NCBI GenBank assembly: GCA_014360565.1
Contig: JACIXH010000016.1
Span: 1 to 43,169 of the forward strand
Direction of reading: 5' to 3'
DNA: 43,169 bases
Source: Nocardia sp.
GTDB lineage: Bacteria; Actinomycetota; Actinomycetes; Mycobacteriales; Mycobacteriaceae
Positions 18,384-26,474 of the stretch are shown here, one piece after another. The notes under the pieces are model-generated. The model made no database searches and was not told the DNA's origin. It saw only the letters and a program-made list of their open reading frames with translations. How positions within the stretch are numbered: the stretch's first letter is position 1; each line of letters opens with the position of its first letter. The position numbers and the translations under genes were made by a program.

Positions 18384-19414
18384 GCGCTGATCGTTTCATC
18401 CAGCGCGGCGGGGTAGGGCAACGTGGCCCAGATCTCGTCGGGCAGCATCGCCAGGCGCCGAATATCCTGTGCCGACGGTAGTTTCGCCGAATCGCCGGTG
18501 GCGGTGAGGGCGGCCGCCGCGCACAGGTGGCCGTACCTGAGCCTGGTGCGCAGGTCGGCGCCGTGCAGCAGGGCGCCGAGATAGCCGCCGGCGAACGCGT
18601 CACCGGCGCCGATGCGTTCGGTGATCGCCAGAGTCAACGCGGGCACCTCGATCGCGCAAGAGCCGTCGAAGCCGGTGACGCTGTGCTTGTCGTTCTTGAC
18701 GATCAGCTGGGCGGGTTCGGGGAACAGCGCGCGCAAGGCGGCCGGGTCGCCGGTGCCGAAGATCTCCTCGGCTTCGTCGGCGCCGAGGAACACCACGTCG
18801 GCGCCGCGCACGTGGGCGTCGAGCTCGTCGGCGGCCTCGCTGATGCGCGAACCCCACACTGCCGGCCGGTAATTCAGATCGAAGCTGACCAGGCCGTGCC
18901 GGGGCCGGGTGAGCAGCGCGCGGGTGAGTTCGCGCGCCGATGCCGACAGTGCCGGGGTGATTCCGGTGAAGTGGATGAGATCGGCGCTGTCGAGCAGGAC
19001 TGCCCGGTCCGCGAGATCGGCGGTCGAGAGTGCGCTGGCGGCCGAACCCGTGCGGTAGTAGTGCATGCGGCTGGCATCGGCCGCCAGATCGTTGGCCGCG
19101 CCGGAGCCCGCGCCGCGCTCTTTGACGTAGAGGCCGGTGGGCCGCGTCGGGTCGACGGCGACCGCCGCGACATCGACGCCCTTGGCGCTGAGTTCGCCGA
19201 CCAGATATCGCCCGAATCCGTCGTCGCCGACCCGCGACAGCCACGCCGCCGACACCTCGAGCTGGGCCAGCACCACGGCCACATTGGCCTCCGCACCGCC
19301 TGCCCCGCGCTCGAACTGCGCGGACTGCTCGAGCGGCCCTGCGTTCGCGATCAACACGGCCAATCCCTCGCCGACGGTGACCGCCCTGGGCTGAGTGGTT
19401 GTTGCCTGGGTCAC
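18380..19414 (-). CDS. kdgK: PfkB-type kinase, probable 2-keto-3-deoxygluconate kinase
   Basis: About 344 residues from GTG 19414, with AAAGGGCG upstream; the longer frame would run into the divergent promoter region. PfkB fold: N-terminal GEGLAVLIANAGP, the segment SFDLNYRPAVW (close to FDxNxRpxLW of KDG kinases) near residue 180, and the catalytic GAGDAFAGG near 268. It would phosphorylate KDG to KDPG, the substrate of the aldolase encoded at 22485-23126. The context of ammonia-lyase, aldolase and GntP permease makes KDG the best substrate, though general PfkB sugar kinase remains possible. Confidence 0.82.
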   Translation of the reverse strand: MTQATTTQPRAVTVGEGLAVLIANAGPLEQSAQFERGAGGAEANVAVVLAQLEVSAAWLSRVGDDGFGRYLVGELSAKGVDVAAVAVDPTRPTGLYVKERGAGSGAANDLAADASRMHYYRTGSAASALSTADLADRAVLLDSADLIHFTGITPALSASARELTRALLTRPRHGLVSFDLNYRPAVWGSRISEAADELDAHVRGADVVFLGADEAEEIFGTGDPAALRALFPEPAQLIVKNDKHSVTGFDGSCAIEVPALTLAITERIGAGDAFAGGYLGALLHGADLRTRLRYGHLCAAAALTATGDSAKLPSAQDIRRLAMLPDEIWATLPYPAALDETISA

Positions 19415-19492
19415 CTTATTCGCCCTTTCGTGCTTGCGGTCACTGCCTTCTGGATGCACAATAACGAGCAGAAACATTCAGCGCAACCGCCG

Positions 19493-19507
19493 TTGCATAA
19501 TGTGCAA
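19493..19507. promoter_or_regulatory. Candidate IclR operator
   Basis: TTGCA-TAATG-TGCAA is a perfect 5-5-5 inverted repeat in the 155-bp divergent region between the kinase and ammonia-lyase genes. A second TGCACAAT half-like sequence lies at 19455-19462. IclR proteins bind such short, AT-containing palindromes. Assignment is inference. Confidence 0.55.
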
Positions 19508-19569
19508 TGCAAATTCGATATAACTGATCGGGCCGCCACCGCGGGCTCGGTCGAGGAGAAAGGGATGCT

Positions 19570-20865
19570 GTGATCATCGACAACGACGTCGTGGACGCCC
19601 TCGCCGACGAGTTGCTCGGACCCCACGACAAGAGCGCGCCGCCCACGGCGTGGGGCAGTGCCGTGCGCGAATACCTCGCCGGCGCACCGCGCCTGGACCA
19701 GTGGCAGACGCCGTTGCTCACCCTCGACCGCGGCAGGCTCGACGCGAACCGCGACCTGATGGCCGACTGGACCGGCGCGGCCGGTGTCGCGCTCGCTCCG
19801 CACGGCAAGACGACGATGGCGCCGCAGCTGTGGCGCGAGCAGCTCGTGGCCGGGTCGTGGGGAATCACCCTGGCCACCGCCTGGCAGGCGCAGCTCGCCC
19901 GCTCGTTCGGGGTCGGCCGGATCATGCTCGCCAATTCCCTGGTCGATCCGATCGGATTGGCCTGGGCCGCAGCGGAGTCCGCGCGCGAGCCCGACTTCGA
20001 GTTCTACTGCTGGGCCGACGGCGTCGCCACCGTCGAACTGATGGACAAGATCCTGCGCGAGGCCGGCGCGGGTCCGCGCGTGCGAGTGCTGGTCGAGCTG
20101 GGTGGACCGCACGGCCGGACCGGGGCGCGAACGCGAAGTCGAGCGCACGCCGTCGCTGCGGCTATCGGCGCGAGCGAGCGGCTGAGTCTGGCCGGCGTCG
20201 CGGGCTACGAGGGCGCGCTGGCCCATGATCGCAGCACCGCCGGAATCGCCGCGGTGCGTGACTATCTCGGCGAACTCGCCGCCCTACACGCCGAACTGGC
20301 TGCGGCGGGCGCTTATTCGGGGTCTGCCGTCGTTACCGCGGGCGGCAGCGCGTACCCCGAACTCGTGGTCGCCGAACTCGCCGGACTCGCCGATCCCGAC
20401 GGCGCGCGGGGCGTGCCGACCACCGTCGTCCTGCGCAGCGGTGCCTATCTCGTCCACGACGACGGCTTCTACGCGGGGATCTCCCCCCTCGCCGCACCGG
20501 CGAACGAACCCGGCCTCCGTGCGGCGATGCACGGCTGGGCCAGGGTGGTCTCCCGCCCCGAGCCGGAACTGGCCCTGCTCGACGGCGGCAAACGCGATTT
20601 CCCCTTCGACGAGGGCCTGCCGGTGCCCCAACTGGTCGTCGGCGGCACTCTCCCGCCCAACGCGGTGGTCACCGCACTCAACGACCAGCACACCTTCCTG
20701 CGGATGCCCGGTGCTGATCTCGCCGATCTGCCGGTCGGTTCGGTGGTGCGCCTCGGCCTGTCGCATCCGTGCACCGCGTTCGACAAATGGCGCCGCATCC
20801 CGGTGATCGACAGCGCGGAGGCCACCCATCCACGCGTGGTCGACCTGATCCGCACCTACTTCTGA
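19570..20865 (+). CDS. PLP/zinc D-amino acid ammonia-lyase, probable D-glucosaminate dehydratase
   Basis: 431 residues from GTG 19570, with AGGAGAAAGGG just upstream. This is a fold type III alanine racemase-like protein of the D-serine dehydratase/D-threonine aldolase class. The PLP lysine is in APHGKTT (Lys near 80). The C-terminal zinc site is H-x-C in LGLSHPCTAFDKW (His 399, Cys 401), as in D-serine dehydratase. GenBank-type names for this family are often just amino acid deaminase. A known member of this class is D-glucosaminate dehydratase (D-glucosaminate to KDG plus ammonia). The kinase and aldolase around it use exactly that product, so I infer that role. D-serine or D-threonine activity remains the main alternative. 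Confidence 0.78.
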   Translation: MIIDNDVVDALADELLGPHDKSAPPTAWGSAVREYLAGAPRLDQWQTPLLTLDRGRLDANRDLMADWTGAAGVALAPHGKTTMAPQLWREQLVAGSWGITLATAWQAQLARSFGVGRIMLANSLVDPIGLAWAAAESAREPDFEFYCWADGVATVELMDKILREAGAGPRVRVLVELGGPHGRTGARTRSRAHAVAAAIGASERLSLAGVAGYEGALAHDRSTAGIAAVRDYLGELAALHAELAAAGAYSGSAVVTAGGSAYPELVVAELAGLADPDGARGVPTTVVLRSGAYLVHDDGFYAGISPLAAPANEPGLRAAMHGWARVVSRPEPELALLDGGKRDFPFDEGLPVPQLVVGGTLPPNAVVTALNDQHTFLRMPGADLADLPVGSVVRLGLSHPCTAFDKWRRIPVIDSAEATHPRVVDLIRTYF

Positions 20866-20868
20866 CGG

Positions 20869-22488
20869 ATGACCATGACGCACTTGATCTTTCGTGACAT
20901 CGATATCATCGACGGCACCGGCGCCCCGCGTACCCGAGGCGATGTCGTGATCCGTGACGGCCGCATCGCCGAGGTCGCGCCGCCGGGCAGCATCGACTCC
21001 GACGCGCGAGTCGTCGCGGTGGCCCCGGGTTCGGTCCTCGCACCGGGATTCATCGACATGCACGCGCATTCCGATCTGTACCTGCTCACCCACCCCGACC
21101 ACTTCCCGAAGATCACCCAGGGCGTCACCACCGAGGTGATCGGCCAGGACGGCCTGTCCTACGCACCCATCGACGAGGCAGTACTCGCGGTGGTGCGCAA
21201 GCAGATCGCGGGCTGGAACGGCAATCCGGCGGACTTCGCGTTCACCTGGCGCACCGTCGGGCAGTATCTGGACCGCCTCGACCAGGGCATCACGCCCAAC
21301 GCCGCCTATCTGGTTCCGCAGGGCACGCTGCGCATGCTCGTGGTCGGTAGCGACCAGCGGGTCGCCACCGCCGCCGAAATCGACCGGATGTGCGCGCTGC
21401 TGGCCGAGGGCTTCGAACAGGGCGCGGTCGGCATGTCCAGCGGGCTCACCTACACGCCCGGAATGTATGCCGACACCAGCGAACTCGCCGCGTTGTGCGC
21501 GGTAGTCGCCTCCTACGGCGGCTTCTACGCACCGCACACCCGTTCCTACGGCGCGGGCGCGCTCGAGGCCTACGCGGAGATGATCGGCCTCGCCGAGACC
21601 ACCGGCTGCGCGCTGCACCTGACCCACGCCACCATGAACTTCGGCGTGAACCGCGGCCGCGCACCGGAATTGCTCACGCTGATCGCTCAGGCGCGCACCG
21701 ACGGCTGCGACATCACCCTCGACACCTACCCGTACCTGCCCGGCTCGACCACCCTGTCCGCGCTGCTGCCCAGCTGGGCGATGTCGGGTGGGCCCGATGC
21801 CGCACTCGGCCGGCTCGACGATCCGGCCGAGCGCGCCAGGATCGCCGAAGACGTCGACATCAACGGCTCCGACGGCTGTCACGGCGTCACCGTCGAATGG
21901 GAAACCATCCAGATCAGCGGGGTCGGCGAGGACGCGCTGTCGGACGTGGTGGGCCGCACGGTGGCCGAGATCGCCCACGAGCGCGGGGTCGCGCCGGTGG
22001 AGGTGTTCTTCGACCTGCTGCGCCGCGACCAGCTCGCCACGACGATCCTGCAGCATGTCGGTCACGAGGAGAACGTGCGCGCCATCATGGTCGATCCCGG
22101 CCACATGGGCGGCAGCGACGGTCTGCTCGTCGGCGCCCGGCCGCACCCGCGCGCCTGGGGCACCTTTCCGCGCTACCTCTCGCGCTATGTCCGGGAACTG
22201 GGCGTTCTCGGCTTGGAGGACTGCGTGCACCACCTCACCGGCCGGCCCGCGGCGCGGCTGCGCCTGGCCGAACGCGGCCTGATCCGGCCGGGCTACGCCG
22301 CCGACATCGTCGTGTTCGATCCGGCGACCGTTCACGACACGGCAACGTTCGAGCACCCCCAACAACAGGCTCGCGGGATCCAGCACGTGCTGGTCAACGG
22401 CGAATTCGCGCTGGAGAACGGCACTGCGACCGGCGTGCGCGCCGGTCGTGCCCTGCGCCTGGACACCACGAAGGAGGAAACCCGATGA
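20869..22488 (+). CDS. N-acyl-D-amino acid deacylase-like amidohydrolase
   Basis: 539 residues. Amidohydrolase fold: N-terminal LIFRDIDIIDGTGAPRTRGD, then GFIDMHAHSD (metal His pair at about 65 and 67), HLTHA near 252, and SDGLLVGARPHPRAWG near 425. The C-terminal beta-domain ends GIQHVLVNGEFALENG. In true D-aminoacylases a Cys in the VVVGNCG loop is a metal ligand. Here that position reads VIGQDG (residues 90-95) with Asp, so the metal site differs and the substrate may too. Next to a D-glucosaminate-type ammonia-lyase, deacylation of N-acetyl-D-glucosaminate is a good hypothesis. It begins three bases after the previous stop. Confidence 0.82.
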   Translation: MTMTHLIFRDIDIIDGTGAPRTRGDVVIRDGRIAEVAPPGSIDSDARVVAVAPGSVLAPGFIDMHAHSDLYLLTHPDHFPKITQGVTTEVIGQDGLSYAPIDEAVLAVVRKQIAGWNGNPADFAFTWRTVGQYLDRLDQGITPNAAYLVPQGTLRMLVVGSDQRVATAAEIDRMCALLAEGFEQGAVGMSSGLTYTPGMYADTSELAALCAVVASYGGFYAPHTRSYGAGALEAYAEMIGLAETTGCALHLTHATMNFGVNRGRAPELLTLIAQARTDGCDITLDTYPYLPGSTTLSALLPSWAMSGGPDAALGRLDDPAERARIAEDVDINGSDGCHGVTVEWETIQISGVGEDALSDVVGRTVAEIAHERGVAPVEVFFDLLRRDQLATTILQHVGHEENVRAIMVDPGHMGGSDGLLVGARPHPRAWGTFPRYLSRYVRELGVLGLEDCVHHLTGRPAARLRLAERGLIRPGYAADIVVFDPATVHDTATFEHPQQQARGIQHVLVNGEFALENGTATGVRAGRALRLDTTKEETR

Positions 22489-23126
22489 ACCCGTCGCTGA
22501 GCTCGTCGTCGCGAGCCATGGAAGTGATCCGCGCCGACCGGGCCCTCACCGTGGTGCGCGCCCCCACGATCCCCGACCCGGTCGCGCTCGCCGGTGCGCT
22601 CGCGGGCGCCGGTCTGCGGGCGGTGGAACTGACCTTCACCACCCTCGGCGTGCTCGAAGCGATCAGCGAAGCGGGCGCGGTCACCGACGCGGTGATCGGC
22701 GTCGGCACGGTCACCACCGGCGAGCAGGCCGAAGCCGCCATCGCGGTCGGCGCCGAGTTCCTGGTGACGCCCGCACTGCGCCCCGAGGTCGCCGAAGTAG
22801 CTGCGGCACACACGATCCCGGTCATCATGGGCGCCTTCACTCCGTCGGAGGTCTTGGCCGCGGCCGAGATGGGGGCGGCGGCGGTGAAGATCTTCCCGGC
22901 TCGCGCGCTCGGCCCGCAGTACTTCAAAGATCTGCTGGGACCGTTCCCGCACATGTTGCTGATCCCCTCCGGCGGCGTGAATTCCCACAACGCCCGCGAT
23001 TTCCTCCGTGCCGGCGCCATCGCCGTCACCGCGGGCACCGAAGTGGTCGCCCCGCTCGATGTCGAGACCGCGCGCTGGTCGCACATCGGCGCCAAAGCCG
23101 CACATTTCGTCCATTCGCTTGATTGA
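22485..23126 (+). CDS. eda: KDPG/KHG aldolase
   Basis: 213 residues from ATG 22485, which overlaps the deacylase stop (ATGA). Class I aldolase of the Eda family: VELTF carries the catalytic Glu (near 48), GVGTVTT the phosphate loop, and AAVKIFPAR the Schiff-base Lys (near 135). IPSGGVNSHNARDFLRAGA follows with the second phosphate site. It cleaves KDPG to pyruvate and glyceraldehyde-3-phosphate. The segment VIMGAFTPSE has Met where many homologues have Pro before the Gly. Entner-Doudoroff genes are not nearby, so KDPG probably comes from the KDG kinase of this cluster. Confidence 0.9.
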   Translation: MNPSLSSSSRAMEVIRADRALTVVRAPTIPDPVALAGALAGAGLRAVELTFTTLGVLEAISEAGAVTDAVIGVGTVTTGEQAEAAIAVGAEFLVTPALRPEVAEVAAAHTIPVIMGAFTPSEVLAAAEMGAAAVKIFPARALGPQYFKDLLGPFPHMLLIPSGGVNSHNARDFLRAGAIAVTAGTEVVAPLDVETARWSHIGAKAAHFVHSLD

Positions 23127-23136
23127 GAGGTTTTCC

Positions 23137-24582
23137 ATGGGCGCCACCGTCGACTGGTTGCGCACCACCACCCCCGGGTTGCTGGTGCTGTGCGGTCTCG
23201 CGATCGCTGTACTACTCATCGCCATCATCAAGGTCAAACTGGAGCCGTTCGTCGCGCTGCTGCTGACCGGACTCCTGCTGGCGCTGGCCGCCGGGCTGCC
23301 GATCTCCCAGATCGTCGGCACACCGCTGAAAGCCGGTGAGTCACTGCTGGAAACAGGCTTCGGTGGCATCCTCGGCCACATCGCGGTGATCATCGGCCTC
23401 GGCACCGTACTCGGCGCGATCCTCGAAAGATCTGGTGGCGCCGACGTTCTCACCGACAAACTGCTCAGGGTGTTCGGGGAGAAGGGCGCTCCCGTCGCGA
23501 TGGGCCTGCTCGGGCTCATCTTCGGCATCCCGGTGTTCTTCGACATCGGCATCTTCGTGCTCGCGCCGCTGATCTACGTCGCTGCCAAGCGCGGTGGGCG
23601 GTCGCTGGTGCTCTATGCGATGCCGATGCTGGCCGGTCTGTCGATGACGCACGCGTTCTTGCCGCCCCACCCCGGTCCCGTCGCGCTCGGCGGGCTGCTC
23701 GGGGTGAGCCTCGGCTGGTTGATCGTGATGGGATTCGTCTGTGGCATCCCGGGTTTCATCGCCGCGGGCATCGTCTGGGGTAGCTATATCGGCAAGCGCG
23801 TCATGGTGTCGGTGCCCGAGGAGTTCGTGCCGCTCGAACCCGAGGTGCTCGACGAGGACGAGGGATCCGGCGGGGCGGGGTCCGGCGCGACTGCCGTGCT
23901 CACGAAGTCGCCCCCCTCGGTAGCGCTGATCGGCGCGATCATCGCGATCCCGCTGGTGCTGATCCTCGGCGCCACCTTCGGTTACCAACTCCTGGACACG
24001 GATTCGGCGCTGCTGCAGGTGCTCACCTTCTTCGGCACCCCGGCGGTCGCGCTGCTCATCACCGTGCTCGTCGCGTTCTACCTGCTCGGCATCCGGCGCG
24101 GTTCGACCGTGCAGGAACTGAGCACCATCACCGCCGAATCGCTCAAGCCGGTCGGCATGGTGCTGCTGGTCGTCGGCGCGGGCGCCTTCTTCGGCAAGGT
24201 CATCTCGGCCACCGGCATCGGCACGGCGCTGGCCGACACGATGTCGGCGGCGGGCCTGCCGATCATCGTGCTCGCCTACCTGATCAGCTGCGGGCTGCGT
24301 ATCGCCCAGGGCTCGGCGACCGTCGCCATCGTCACCACCGGCGGCATCGTCGCGCCACTGGTGGCCGAGCAGGGCTACTCGCAGATGTCGATCGCGCTGA
24401 TCGCCATGGCGATCGCGGCGGGGTCGATCATCCTCAGTCACGTCAACGACGGCGGGTTCTGGATCATCGCCAAGTACTTCAACATGACGGTGAAGCAGAC
24501 ACTGCAAACCTGGACGGTCCTCGAAACCATCCTGTCGGTGGTCAGTTTCGCGGTCGCGGCGCTGCTGTTCTCGATCGTCTGA
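23137..24582 (+). CDS. GntP family gluconate-type permease
   Basis: 481 residues from ATG 23137 with GAGAGG six bases upstream. About 12 or more hydrophobic helices. GntP signatures are FGIPVFFDIGIFVLAPL, LSMTHAFLPPHPGPVALGGL, GSATVAIVTTGGI and LSHVNDGGFWIIAKYF. GntP proteins import gluconate and related sugar acids with protons. In this cluster the cargo is likely an amino-sugar acid or its N-acetyl form, though gluconate or KDG cannot be excluded. It is the last gene of the plus-strand operon and is followed by a strong terminator. Confidence 0.93.
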   Translation: MGATVDWLRTTTPGLLVLCGLAIAVLLIAIIKVKLEPFVALLLTGLLLALAAGLPISQIVGTPLKAGESLLETGFGGILGHIAVIIGLGTVLGAILERSGGADVLTDKLLRVFGEKGAPVAMGLLGLIFGIPVFFDIGIFVLAPLIYVAAKRGGRSLVLYAMPMLAGLSMTHAFLPPHPGPVALGGLLGVSLGWLIVMGFVCGIPGFIAAGIVWGSYIGKRVMVSVPEEFVPLEPEVLDEDEGSGGAGSGATAVLTKSPPSVALIGAIIAIPLVLILGATFGYQLLDTDSALLQVLTFFGTPAVALLITVLVAFYLLGIRRGSTVQELSTITAESLKPVGMVLLVVGAGAFFGKVISATGIGTALADTMSAAGLPIIVLAYLISCGLRIAQGSATVAIVTTGGIVAPLVAEQGYSQMSIALIAMAIAAGSIILSHVNDGGFWIIAKYFNMTVKQTLQTWTVLETILSVVSFAVAALLFSIV

Positions 24583-24598
24583 CGCCTGCGCTACCGAG

Positions 24599-24627
24599 CC
24601 GGGCTGTCCCCACAAGGGACAGCCCGG
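24599..24627 (+). terminator. Intrinsic terminator after GntP gene
   Basis: A 12-bp perfect stem CCGGGCTGTCCC/GGGACAGCCCGG has a CACAA loop and is followed by TTTCGTCT. It lies 16 bases beyond the GntP stop and between convergent genes. Confidence 0.9.
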
Positions 24628-24665
24628 TTTCGTCTGCCGGGGCGTTCTGATCGGCCGACTCTCGT

Positions 24666-25214
24666 TCAGGCGAGCAGTGCGTGCGTCAGTCGAGCCAGCG
24701 CCTCGCGGGGGTCTTTGCCTGCCTCCGCGCCGGTCAGCCGGTGTACGACCGCGCCGTCGAGGTAGTCGACGAGGATGCCGGTATCGCCGGCCGTCAGCCC
24801 GACCGCCCCGGCCGATTCGATTGCCCAGGCACGTAGCCGCTGGTGTCCGCGCTGGACCGATTCGTGCAGCGCAGGCATCGTCTGCGACTCGCCGAACAGG
24901 GCAAGGCGGGCTTGGGTGCGGATGCGGTCGGTGGTTGTGGCATGGGTGACGAACAGGGCGAGGCCGTCGATGAGGTGCTCGACGGTGGCGGGTCCGAGTG
25001 TGCGGTTCAGCATTTCCCAGTCGGCGTGATCGCGCTGTTCGAGGCGTTCGGCGACGCCACACATCAGTGCCTCGCGCGTGCGGAAATAGTTCGATGCCGA
25101 CCCCGGCGGCATGGCGGCGGTCTGGTCCACCGCGCGGTGGGTCAGCGCGCGCGATCCGCCGGTGCCCAGCACCTCGATGGCGGCATCGAGGACCTGCTCG
25201 CGTTTGGTAGCCAC
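24666..25214 (-). CDS. TetR family regulator (likely leaderless)
   Basis: 182 residues. Helix-turn-helix: EQVLDAAIEVLGTGGSRALT, then HRAVDQTAAMPPGSASNYFR (about 5-46). The C-terminal part is of the TetR_C type. The GTG start at 25214 lies six bases after TAGTAT (25226-25221, minus strand), a good -10. The message may therefore start at the initiation codon. The 37-bp palindrome 25222-25258 lies over this promoter, so auto-repression together with control of the divergent FAD monooxygenase is likely. Confidence 0.9.
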   Translation of the reverse strand: MATKREQVLDAAIEVLGTGGSRALTHRAVDQTAAMPPGSASNYFRTREALMCGVAERLEQRDHADWEMLNRTLGPATVEHLIDGLALFVTHATTTDRIRTQARLALFGESQTMPALHESVQRGHQRLRAWAIESAGAVGLTAGDTGILVDYLDGAVVHRLTGAEAGKDPREALARLTHALLA

Positions 25215-25221
25215 GCGCAGA

Positions 25222-25258
25222 TACTACGCCTGTAGTGATAGTCACTACAGGCGTAGTA
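25222..25258. promoter_or_regulatory. 37-bp perfect palindrome, shared TetR operator
   Basis: TACTACGCCTGTAGTGA (25222-25238), TAG, then the exact 17-base complement (25242-25258). It is centred between divergent TetR and FAD monooxygenase genes. Each edge contains a -10-like hexamer, TAGTAT toward the regulator and TAGTAC toward the monooxygenase. Within each arm there are two half-sites, CGCCTGTAG and GTAGTGA, so two dimers could bind. Confidence 0.8.
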
Positions 25259-25295
25259 CGGTCGCGGGGGTATCTGCAAAACGAGGGAGTGTGCG

Positions 25296-26393
25296 ATGTC
25301 CACAGCAATCGTCGTCGGTGGCGGCATCGGTGGAACAGCAGCGGCGCTCGCGCTGGCTGGGCGTGGCTGGTCGGTTCAGGTATTGGAGCGAGCACCGGAA
25401 GTTGCGGACGTGGGGTCCGGCATTTCCCTGTGGTCCAATGCCGTACGCGCGCTGGATGCGCTCGGGGTCGGTGATGCGGTCCGTGCGCAGGGCATGGCGG
25501 AAGTATCCGCGGGAATCCGGGATGATCGGGGGCGATGGCTCTCACGCACAGACGTGGCGACGCTGCGCGAACGGTTCGGCGCCCCGGTGGTGATCCACCG
25601 AGCTCGGCTGCTCGACATCCTGCGCACGGCGCTGCCCGAAGGTGTTGTGCGCACCGGTGTCTCGGTGGAGGCGGTGACTGCCGACGGGGCAGTGGTGCAC
25701 GCCGCGGGCACGTCGTCGGCGGATCTGGTGGTCGGAGCCGACGGGATTCGGAGCGTCGTCCGGCGCGCGGTCTGCGGCGAAGTCGCGCCACGGTACGCCG
25801 GTTACACCGTCTGGCGCGCGGTAGTCGACATCGATGAGCAGCTCACCGAATTCGGCGAAACCTGGGGTCGCGGCATACGTTTCGGATTCGCCCCGCTCGC
25901 CGACGGCCGCGTCTACTGCTTCGCCGTCTACAACGCCCGCGAGAACACGACCGGCGACTTCGCCGAAGTCCGCCACCTCTTCGAGAACTGGCACCACCCG
26001 ATCCCCGCCCTGCTCGCCGCCGCGGACCCGAAAACGGTGCTGCACAACGACATCTACGAATTGCCCGCCCTGGCGACCTTCACCGCAGGCCGCATCGCCC
26101 TGCTCGGCGACGCCGCCCACGCGATGACACCGAACCTCGGCCAGGGCGGCTGCCAAGCCCTCGAAGACGCCGTGGTCCTCGGCCGACTGGCCGGCGAACC
26201 CGGCGGCCTCGCCCGCTACGACCGAGAGCGTCGCCCACGCACCCAGATGATCGCCACACGCTCCGCCCGGATCGGCGCCGTCGCACAACTGTCCGCACGG
26301 CCACTGGTCGCCCTCCGCGACGCGGCCTTACGCCTGACTCCGACATCGGTCCAGCTTCGTGGCATGGCAGATGTTCTCGACTGGACCTGTTGA
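25296..26393 (+). CDS. FAD-dependent monooxygenase (group A)
   Basis: 365 residues. N-terminal Rossmann GGGIGGTAAALAL, the DG motif DLVVGADGIRSVVRRAVCG (about 147-165), and the GD motif RIALLGDAAHAMTPNLGQGG (about 266-285). These mark class A flavoprotein hydroxylases (PHBH, UbiH and TetX-like). NAD(P)H-driven hydroxylation of an aromatic or drug-like substrate is expected. Divergent pairing with a TetR regulator over a shared palindrome suggests induction by the substrate. GAGGGA lies eight bases before the ATG. The substrate cannot be predicted. Confidence 0.92.
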   Translation: MSTAIVVGGGIGGTAAALALAGRGWSVQVLERAPEVADVGSGISLWSNAVRALDALGVGDAVRAQGMAEVSAGIRDDRGRWLSRTDVATLRERFGAPVVIHRARLLDILRTALPEGVVRTGVSVEAVTADGAVVHAAGTSSADLVVGADGIRSVVRRAVCGEVAPRYAGYTVWRAVVDIDEQLTEFGETWGRGIRFGFAPLADGRVYCFAVYNARENTTGDFAEVRHLFENWHHPIPALLAAADPKTVLHNDIYELPALATFTAGRIALLGDAAHAMTPNLGQGGCQALEDAVVLGRLAGEPGGLARYDRERRPRTQMIATRSARIGAVAQLSARPLVALRDAALRLTPTSVQLRGMADVLDWTC

Positions 26394-26474
26394 TCGCAGC
26401 GCCGAGGCGCAGTGGACGTCCGTCAGCTCGATCTGGTGTCGACTGTTTCGCTGAGACCGCGATGCCGTTCGCCG

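Noticed and set aside
20284..22386. 700-codon minus-strand frame opposite the amidohydrolase gene
   Set aside because: Antisense shadow. The plus-strand enzyme has clear motifs and operon overlaps, and the shadow product is low-complexity Gly/Asp/Arg.
23341..25791. 816-codon open frame on the minus strand opposite the GntP and TetR genes
   Set aside because: It runs antisense to well-supported genes, and its Arg/His/Asp-rich composition is typical of shadow frames in high-GC DNA. It has no recognisable domain.
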